Assembly (NCBI GenBank): GCA_012031975.1
Contig: JAAUSA010000022.1
Coordinates: 1 to 34,306 of the forward strand
Direction of reading: 5' to 3'
Length of the DNA: 34,306 nt
From: Alkalinema sp. RU_4_3
Lineage (GTDB): Bacteria; Cyanobacteriota; Cyanobacteriia; Leptolyngbyales; Leptolyngbyaceae
Shown here piece after piece: positions 24,191 to 34,306 of this stretch; position 1 is the first letter of the stretch, and every line of letters begins with the position of its first letter. A program made the position numbers and the translations under genes. The notes under the pieces are model-generated. The model searched no databases. It worked only from the letters and a program-made list of their open reading frames with translations, and was not told the origin of the DNA.

Positions 24191-25291
24191 CTACTCCCAC
24201 TGGCCCACTTCCAAGGGCTCATCTTCCGGACGATCGTCTTCAATCTTAAGTCGGATTTGCCGGGACCAACCCTCTCCGGCCGCATCCCCGAGGGTGGTTG
24301 TGATGGACTCCCCGGAGAGTACATCCAGGGCATTGAGCAGCGATCGCAGGTGGGGTGTGCTGGCACCCGTATCGACGTAGAGGCGATCGCTGAGCTGGTT
24401 GAGCCGCCGCCAGGTGCCGTAGAGTTTGGCGATCAGCTGCTCCATTTGGGCGGCTTGGTTGACCAGTTCGGCGGTGGAGTTTAGACATCCCAATCGGAGG
24501 GATTCTTCCAGGGCCTGTTCCAAATCTAGGTTGGTTTCGGTGAGGAGTTTGACCTGCTGGGCGGATTCCAGGTAGCGGGCCAGGTAGCGGGCCTCGGCGG
24601 TCACCTGCTTGAGGGTCTCCATGTCGGGGGTTTCGGCGACGGTTTCGCGCAGGGCCACCTGGTGGATTTCTGGCAGCTTTTCCATCTGCTTGACCAAAGG
24701 CGCCAGGTAGCGGGCCGGAATGGTTTGGTTGGCCGCTTTCTCGCGCATCACCTCGGGCAGTAAGTCCGAAGACATGGCCGTCCATTCGTCGGAGAGCTGG
24801 CGCACCTCCCGACGGGTAATTCGGTTGCCCTCCTTGGCCGAATCGCTGATCATCTGCTGGACCGGGGCCGGGGACTGGGCGGTCTCTACGAAGGCTCGCT
24901 TGGTGAAGTGATTGACGTCGTCGCCTTCGAGGTAGCCGTCGGCCAGCATTTGATCGGCACTGTTGGCCAGCTCGATCAAGTTATAGGCATTGCTCTTGCT
25001 GATCTCGCGATCCTTCAGCCAGTTGAGAAACCCCGTGCCGCGATCTTCGCCCAGGGCCTTTTCGCGATCGCGCACCGCCCGCAGAATCTTGCCGCGCAGA
25101 ATGTCGGTCTGGAGATCCATGCGATCGCAGATCTGCCAGGCCTGCTCAATTTGCTGCTGGAAGTCGTAGTCGCTAATTTCTTTGTTTTCCGGGTCCGGGA
25201 CGATCACATTGAGATCAATGCCGAGGCCCGCCGCCATAAGATCCTTCGGAAGCTCGTTTGGGGGCGTTTTTGCCTTTGCTTTCGTTGCCAT
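24191..25291 (-). CDS. conserved cyanobacterial protein, unknown function
   Basis: The 366-residue protein is almost wholly helical. Residues about 40-110 (QQQIEQAWQICDRMDLQTD, then GKILRAVRDREKALGEDRG, FLNWLKDREISKSNAYNLIEL) resemble the winged-helix/HTH region seen in DUF3102-like and ParB-adjacent proteins, where SKSNAYNLIELA would be the recognition helix. The rest holds long amphipathic helices, perhaps coiled coil (LLTETNLDLEQALEESLRLG). There is no signal, membrane helix or metal site. I chose the second Met (25291, ATKAKAKTPP); the frame opens at 25309. It lies downstream of hisD with a short gap. A DNA-binding role is only an inference. Confidence 0.65.
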   Translation of the reverse strand: MATKAKAKTPPNELPKDLMAAGLGIDLNVIVPDPENKEISDYDFQQQIEQAWQICDRMDLQTDILRGKILRAVRDREKALGEDRGTGFLNWLKDREISKSNAYNLIELANSADQMLADGYLEGDDVNHFTKRAFVETAQSPAPVQQMISDSAKEGNRITRREVRQLSDEWTAMSSDLLPEVMREKAANQTIPARYLAPLVKQMEKLPEIHQVALRETVAETPDMETLKQVTAEARYLARYLESAQQVKLLTETNLDLEQALEESLRLGCLNSTAELVNQAAQMEQLIAKLYGTWRRLNQLSDRLYVDTGASTPHLRSLLNALDVLSGESITTTLGDAAGEGWSRQIRLKIEDDRPEDEPLEVGQWE

Positions 25292-25333
25292 CGCACATTC
25301 ATCACGCAAACTGCGGGCCTATTATTGCACGGT

Positions 25334-26651
25334 TTATCCAATTGCCCCATGGCTTTGTGAATCGACGCGGCGTTTGACCGATTGGCCGTGGGAGGGCAGG
25401 CCTTCGGCCTGGGTCAAGGCATCGATGGCCCCGGCAATTTTCTGGAGGGCCGTGGGGGAATATTCGATCAAGCTGGAATGCTTCAGGAAGGTTTCAACGC
25501 CCAGGGGTGAACTGTAACGGGCTGCCCCAGAGGTTGGAAGCGTATGGTTTGGTCCCGCTAAATAGTCACCCACCGCCTCAGGGGTCGAATGGCCGAGGAA
25601 GATCGCGCCCGCATGGCGAATCAGGGGCAATAGATCCCAGGGCGCATCGACTTCCAGTTCCAAATGTTCCGGCGCAAAGAGGTTTGACAGTTCCGCCGCC
25701 TGCTCCAGGGTATCGACCACAATGATCACGCCAAAATTGGCAATGGACTTTTCCGTCAGGAGTTTGCGCGGATGATCGACGAGCTGGGCCTCCACCTCCA
25801 CCACCACCTGGCGGGCCAAATTGCCATCGGTGGTAATCAACACCGCCGCCGCCAGGGAGTCATGCTCCGCCTGGGCCAGCAGATCGGCCGCCACATGGCT
25901 GGCCTGGGCATTGCCGTCGGCAATGACTAAAACCTCCGAGGGTCCGGCCAGGGAGTCGATCCCCACGGTGCCGTAGACATGCTTTTTGGCCAGCATCACA
26001 TAGATATTGCCGGGACCTGTGATCACATCAACCTTAGGAATGGTCTCCGTCCCGTAGGCTAGGGCGGCGATCGCCTGGGCTCCCCCCACGCGATAAATCT
26101 CCGAAATCCCCGCCTCCTGGGCCGCCACCAGCACCGCTGGACTGACCTTGCCATCGGGTCCGGGCGGCGTCACCATCACCGTGCGAGGCACCTGGGCCAC
26201 CCGCGCCGGGATCGCATTCATCAACACCGTACTGGGATAGGTGGCCCTACCGCCGGGCACATAGATACCCGCGCGATCGACCGGCGTATAGCGCTTACCC
26301 AGCACCACATTATCTTCGGCAAAATGCACCCACCCCTGGGGCACCCGCATGCGGTGGAAGGCTTCAATTTTGTCCCGCGCCATGCGAATCGCCGCAATCA
26401 AATCCGGCGAAACCTGCTGATAGGCCGCCTCTAGCTCGGATCCCGTCACACGCAGTTGATCCGCACTCAGGGCCTGCTTGTCAAACTCCAAGGTGTAGGC
26501 CAGCACCGCCTGATCCCCCTGGCGCTGGACTGCCTGCAAGCACCTCGCGCACCGTCGATTCCTTGTGGAAAATAGAATCATCCTGGGTGCGATCGCAAAT
26601 GCGGCGCAATTCTGCCTTGGCTTCGGTCCACTGGGTAATGATTCGCAGCAT
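25334..26651 (-). CDS. hisD: histidinol dehydrogenase (frameshift near 26538)
   Basis: Last two steps of histidine synthesis, oxidising histidinol to histidine with NAD and zinc. Family motifs are YVPGGRATYPSTVLM, TGPGNIYV, GIDSLAGPSEVLVIAD, AQAEHDSLAAAVLIT and the catalytic FAPEHLEL. The N-terminal 38 residues (LRIITQWTEAKAELRRI, then FHKESTVREVL) are in another frame. Removing one A of the AA at 26538-26539 (T on the gene strand) joins REVL to QAVQRQGDQAVLAYT. Corrected length is 438 against about 430 for the family. The start at 26651 (LRIITQW) is standard; an earlier Met at 26666 is possible. It is divergent from rpsT. Confidence 0.93.
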
Positions 26652-26847
26652 TGGGTTGGTTGTCACAGAAGATGAGGGCGATATAGGGAGGGCTAATTTC
26701 TAAGGTCTAACAACTTCGCTTCTAAGTTCATCTTAGCGATTTCGTCCAAGACTCGCAGTGTCATTTCTGAACAATTTTAGATTTTTGTACGGTCCTGTAA
26801 CAAAATCGGCCAGCCCATGCCAGGGACCAGAAAATTCATCCAAAGCA

Positions 26848-26876
26848 TTGAGAAAACCACCTTGCTGTGCTAGCAT
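26848..26876 (+). promoter_or_regulatory. probable rpsT promoter
   Basis: TTGAGA (26848-26853), 17 bases, then TAGCAT (26871-26876) preceded by TGC, an extended -10. It lies 52 bases ahead of the rpsT GTG and fits a sigma-70-type promoter. Confidence 0.5.
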
Positions 26877-26928
26877 TATAGGCCTGGAAAAACTTGCATA
26901 TCACCCTAAAAAGCAAAAGCAAAGCACC

Positions 26929-27234
26929 GTGCCTAACATTAAATCCGCCGAAAAACGCGTTCAGATCGCCGAGCGCAACCGCCTCCGCAACAAGTCCTAC
27001 ACCTCCGCTGTGAAGACCTTGATGAAGAAGTGCTTTAGCGCCGTTGAAGCCTACAAGCTCACCCCCACCCCTGAGGCCCAGAAAGAAGTGCAGACCACTA
27101 TTTCTGCCGCCTACAGCAAGATTGACAAGGCCGTCAAGCGCGGCGCCCTGCATCGCAACACGGGTGCCCGTCGTAAATCCACCCTAGCCGCAGCGGCCAA
27201 GGGTGCTTCTAGCAAAGCATTTGCCAAGGCATAG
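26929..27234 (+). CDS. rpsT: 30S ribosomal protein S20
   Basis: Small basic primary rRNA-binding protein of the 30S subunit. [21 protein letters not shown] is the invariant N terminus, and [19 protein letters not shown] the conserved C-terminal helix, with 101 residues in all. The start is a GTG at 26929. The frame stays open upstream to 26758 but that part is not S20-like. No Shine-Dalgarno sequence is obvious, and the leader is purine-rich. It precedes tatD by 16 bp and then the rpo genes, an order shared with many cyanobacteria. GTG initiation is often linked to low translation and autoregulation of S20 in other bacteria. Confidence 0.95.
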   Translation: MPNIKSAEKRVQIAERNRLRNKSYTSAVKTLMKKCFSAVEAYKLTPTPEAQKEVQTTISAAYSKIDKAVKRGALHRNTGARRKSTLAAAAKGASSKAFAKA

Positions 27235-27250
27235 GAACTAGGGTGCCAGC

Positions 27251-28043
27251 GTGCAACTGATTGATACTCACGTTCACGTCAATTTTGACTCCTTTGTACC
27301 AGATCTTGAGGCCGTGGCGGATCGTTGGCGATCCGCTGGGGTGGTGGGTCTGGTGCATTCTTGCGTGGATCCAAGTGAGTTTGAGCGGACCCGCGCCCTG
27401 GCCGATCGCTTCCCCGAGCTGTTTTTTTCCGTGGGGCTCCATCCTTTAGATATGGAGCTGTGGTGTCCTGAGATGCCGGAGCTGATTCAGCGGTTGGCGC
27501 AGTCGGACAAGCGGGTGGTGGCGATCGGGGAGACGGGTCTGGACTTTTTTAAGGCGGACGATCGGACTGAGCAGTTAAATGCCTTTGACGCCCAGTTACG
27601 GATTGCCCAATTCCTAGACCTGCCTGTGATTATTCACTGTCGGGATGCGGCGGCGGCAATGTATGAGCATTTGCAGCAGTTTTGGCAGGTGCATGGCCCC
27701 GTGCGGGGCGTGATGCATTGCTGGGGCGGGACACCGGAGGAGACGGCTAGGTTTTTGGAGCTGGGGTTTTACATCAGCTTCAGTGGCACCGTCACCTTTA
27801 AGAAGGCCGAGCAGATTCAGGCTTCGGCCCAGATGGTGCCGATCGATCGGATCCTCGTGGAGACCGACTGCCCCTTCCTCTCTCCGGTGCCCAAGCGAGG
27901 TGAGAAACGCAATGGAGCCTGCCTATGTGCAATATGTTGCAACCCAGGTGGCCCAACTGCGGAACCTAGAACCGGAAGTACTCGCCCGCCATGCCAGCCA
28001 AAACGCCTGTGATCTCTTCCGGCTGCCGATCGTACTGGATTAG
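27251..28043 (+). CDS. tatD: TatD family metal-dependent hydrolase (frameshift at 27914)
   Basis: TIM-barrel metallo-hydrolase with nuclease activity in studied members. Metal site residues are visible: the HxH in IDTHVHVNF, Glu in [10 protein letters not shown], His in [14 protein letters not shown], and the Asp in ETDCPFLSP. The frame fails after KRGEKRN. Dropping one G at 27914-27915 gives [18 protein letters not shown], matching the family's RGKRNEPAYV, and the stop at 28041-28043. Corrected length is 263. The start is a GTG at 27251. It follows rpsT at 16 bp, so the two are likely one transcript. Confidence 0.9.
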
Positions 28044-28353
28044 TCCACCCAAGGTCTGACGCATAGAACAAATTTCTCAATTCGTCAAGGCACAAAAGTG
28101 GCAGCCTGCGTAATAATGGATAGGGTCATTCTGGCTGCAAACTATAATTTTTCTTCCTAAACCTTCCGTAAGCCACCTACAAAACTTTGACGTAATCCCT
28201 GTAATGCTTACGCTTGAACCCATTATTGCCTACCTACAACTGCCCTAATGCCTCCTCCTTCTTAACAACTTTGACAAAAACTAGCGTCGTCCTGCCCCTT
28301 AGCCCGGATCCTCAAATCCCCTTGAGCCGATTCCAAACTTCTGTGGCATGGCG
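28044..28353. other. tatD-rpoB spacer, no gene seen
   Basis: No coding frame, tRNA or obvious terminator was found. It is AT-rich, with a likely promoter at its downstream end (28354-28382). Confidence 0.5.
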
Positions 28354-28382
28354 TTGACTTATTACTGCACATACCCTAAAAT
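28354..28382 (+). promoter_or_regulatory. probable sigma-70 promoter of rpoB
   Basis: TTGACT (28354-28359), an exact 17-base spacer, then TAAAAT (28377-28382). It lies 39 bases before the rpoB ATG, and an AGAGGAA ribosome-binding site at 28411-28417 follows. This is the best promoter match in the window. Confidence 0.7.
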
Positions 28383-28421
28383 CTGGGGCTCGCCCTAGGC
28401 CGCAACCTGTAGAGGAACCGC

Positions 28422-31738
<3,317 letters not shown>

Positions 31739-31751
31739 TTTTTGTGACTGC

Positions 31752-31784
31752 TGGGGGGATGGTTTCGTCCCCCAAAACTTTTTT
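31752..31784 (+). terminator. terminator-like hairpin between rpoB and rpoC1
   Basis: TGGGGGGA pairs with TCCCCCA (one G unpaired) around an 8-base loop, and after ACAAA-like spacing six T follow (31779-31784). It lies 14 bp past the corrected rpoB stop. Since rpoC1 has no other visible promoter, it may act as a leaky attenuator. Confidence 0.55.
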
Positions 31785-31834
31785 GATAAACCACGCCTGC
31801 ATAACACAAGCCCAACGTAAGGAAGTAGAACGCG

Positions 31835-33708
31835 ATGCCCAAGATCGAACAGCGCTTTGACTACGTGAAAATTGGTCTGGCTTCTCCTGAGCGGATCCGT
31901 CAGTGGGGCGAGCGCACCCTCCCCAACGGTCAAATCGTCGGTGAAGTCACCAAACCCGAGACCATCAATTACCGCACGCTCAAGCCTGAGATGGACGGCC
32001 TGTTCTGTGAGCGGATTTTTGGTCCGGCTAAGGATTGGGAATGTCATTGTGGCAAGTACAAGCGGGTTCGCCATCGGGGTATTGTCTGCGAGCGCTGCGG
32101 GGTGGAAGTCACCGAATCCCGCGTTCGCCGCCACCGCATGGGCTATATCAAGCTGGCGGCGCCTGTGGCCCACGTTTGGTATCTGAAGGGCATCCCTAGC
32201 TACATGGCCATTTTGCTGGACATGCCCTTGCGCGATGTCGAGCAAATCGTCTACTTCAACGCCTACGTGGTGCTGAATCCTGGCAACGCCGACAACCTCA
32301 GCTACAAGCAGCTCCTAACTGAAGATCAGTGGATGGAGATTGAAGATGAGATGTACAGCGAAGATTCCAAACTCCAGGAAGTGGAAGTCGGAATTGGAGC
32401 TGAGGCCTTGCAGCGCTTACTCCAGGACATTCCTTTGGATGAGGAAGCTGAGCGTCTGCGCGAAGAGATCGCCACCTCCAAGGGGCAAAAGCGCGCTAAA
32501 TACATCAAACGCCTGCGGGTGATCGACAACTTCATCGCCACGGGATCCCTACCCGACTGGATGATCCTGGACTACATCCCGGTGATTCCGCCGGACCTGC
32601 GTCCGATGGTGCAGCTTGATGGGGGCCGTTTTGCCACCTCGGACTTGAATGACCTGTACCGCCGCGTGATCAACCGCAACAACCGTCTGGCCCGCCTCCA
32701 GGAAATTCTCGCCCCGGAAATCATCGTCCGCAACGAAAAGCGGATGCTCCAGGAAGCCGTGGATGCCCTGATCGACAATGGCCGTCGTGGTCGGACCGTC
32801 GTGGGGGCCAACAATCGCCCCCTCAAGTCCCTCTCCGACATCATCGAAGGGAAGCAGGGTCGTTTCCGTCAGAACCTGCTGGGTAAGCGGGTGGACTACT
32901 CGGGACGCTCGGTGATCGTGGTCGGTCCCAACCTGAAGATTCACCAGTGCGGTCTGCCGAAGGAAATGGCGATCGAACTCTTCCAGCCTTTTGTGATCCA
33001 CCGCCTGATCCGTCAGGGCCTGGTGAACAACATCAAGGCGGCGAAAAAACTGATTCAGCGCAACGATCCCCAGGTTTGGGACGTACTGGAGGATGTGATC
33101 GAAGGGCACCCCGTCATGCTGAACCGCGCACCGACCCTTCACCGTCTTGGGATTCAGGCCTTCGAGCCGATCCTGGTGGATGGCCGCGCGATCCAATTGC
33201 ATCCCCTGGTTTGTCCCGCGTTCAACGCGGACTTCGATGGGGACCAAATGGCGGTTCACGTGCCTTTGTCCATTGAAGCCCAGGCTGAAGCGCGTCTGCT
33301 GATGCTGGCCTCCAACAACATCCTGTCTCCGGCGACGGGCGTCCGATCGTCACCCCCTCCCAGGATATGGTCCTAGGCTGCTACTACCTGACCGCCGAGA
33401 ACCCCAAGGCCACCAAGGGCGAAGGCAGTTACTACGCCAACCTGGACGATGCGATCATGGCCTACGAACAGCATGAAGTCGATCTGCATGCCTACGTCTG
33501 GGTGCGCTTTGACGGCATCATCGAGTCCGACAAGGACGACAGTGATGTGCTCAAGGAAGTCAAGGGCGACGACGGCACCGTCACCCGCACCTACCAGTTC
33601 CGCCGCCGCCGCGAAGATGCCGACGGCAATCTGATCTCCCAGTATGTGCGCACAACACCGGGCCGGATTATCTACAACAAGACCGTGATTGACGTGTTGT
33701 CGGATTAG
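31835..33708 (+). CDS. rpoC1: RNA polymerase gamma subunit, beta-prime N-terminal part (frameshift near 33340)
   Basis: Cyanobacteria split beta-prime into RpoC1 and RpoC2. The zinc site (Cys70, Cys72, Cys85, Cys88 in CHCGKYKR and VCERCG), the [16 protein letters not shown] region and the magnesium loop [12 protein letters not shown] (about residues 463-474) are all present. After LSPATG the frame breaks. One missing base near 33337-33341 restores [20 protein letters not shown]. The joined gene ends at 33706-33708 and has 624 residues, the usual RpoC1 length. The real sequence must be intact in a living cell, so this break is very likely an error. Confidence 0.96.
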
Positions 33709-33709
33709 A

Positions 33710-33750
33710 GGGGCGGGGTTTGCCTCCGTTGGATACAAACCCCCTCCCCC
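33710..33750 (+). promoter_or_regulatory. hairpin in the rpoC1-rpoC2 spacer
   Basis: GGGGCGGGGTTTG and CAAACCCCCTCCCC form a long, nearly perfect stem. No T tract follows, so it is probably an RNA processing or stability element rather than a terminator. Confidence 0.5.
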
Positions 33751-33771
33751 AATCCAGCTTGCAATTCTTAA

Positions 33772-34306
<535 letters not shown>

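Noticed and set aside
26758-26928. N-terminal extension of ribosomal protein S20
   Set aside because: The extra 57 residues are not S20-like and include the promoter; the GTG at 26929 gives the standard N terminus.
31740-31820. novel C-terminal tail of RpoB
   Set aside because: It arises only from a missing base; the natural DDEEE end is present in the neighbouring frame.
33340-33340. programmed frameshift in rpoC1
   Set aside because: No slippery heptamer or downstream stem at the site, and RpoC1 is not known to use recoding.
33367-33708. separate 113-residue gene after rpoC1
   Set aside because: It is the C-terminal part of RpoC1 in the restored frame, and the joined length fits the family.

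Overview
The window is cyanobacterial chromosome. Photosynthesis genes lie throughout it: ycf37, psbV, a psbV2-type gene, petE, petJ and two psaK genes. It also has the split RNA polymerase genes rpoB-rpoC1-rpoC2 next to rpsT, both carboxyltransferase genes of acetyl-CoA carboxylase (accA, accD), DUF2854, and many copies of the HIP1 octamer GCGATCGC. The coding style and the mixture of petE, petJ and psbV2 suggest a filamentous or otherwise deep-branching freshwater type, but I cannot name a genus. No rRNA, tRNA, CRISPR array, intact insertion sequence or phage gene was found.

Layout. 1-700: the end of an unknown gene, then ycf37 (photosystem I assembly). 719-760: a perfect palindrome acting as a two-way terminator. 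770-4168: a FecR-domain secreted protein and a divergent outer-membrane barrel protein, both with repeat-rich linkers. 4175-6416: four thylakoid-lumen redox genes on the minus strand in the order psbV, psbV2, petE, petJ. 6561-13640: accD, a tandem universal stress protein, a conserved HTH protein, a membrane-anchored subtilisin, two small conserved cyanobacterial genes and a NarL-type response regulator. 13980-18364: a thioredoxin-like ferredoxin, psaK, a methyltransferase, an M50 protease with CBS domains, a decayed HNH-nuclease module and a second psaK on the other strand. 18534-26651: trpF, folE, an SDR enzyme, accA, a Bax-inhibitor-like membrane protein, a CAP protein, a Pro/Ser-rich lipid- or wall-side protein, an unknown 366-residue protein and hisD. 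26929-34306: rpsT, tatD and rpoB-rpoC1-rpoC2 (the last runs off the window).

The genes mostly serve core physiology. Lumenal electron carriers and photosystem subunits sit beside fatty-acid, tryptophan, histidine and pterin biosynthesis and the transcription machinery.

The most striking global signal is that about ten reading frames are broken by single-base indels, several in short homopolymers. The broken genes include rpoB, rpoC1, hisD and tatD, which cannot all be dead. Most are probably consensus errors, so I give corrected extents for each. Exceptions worth real attention are the psbV2 break in a nine-base G tract directly after the heme motif, and the HNH gene, which carries a true internal deletion.
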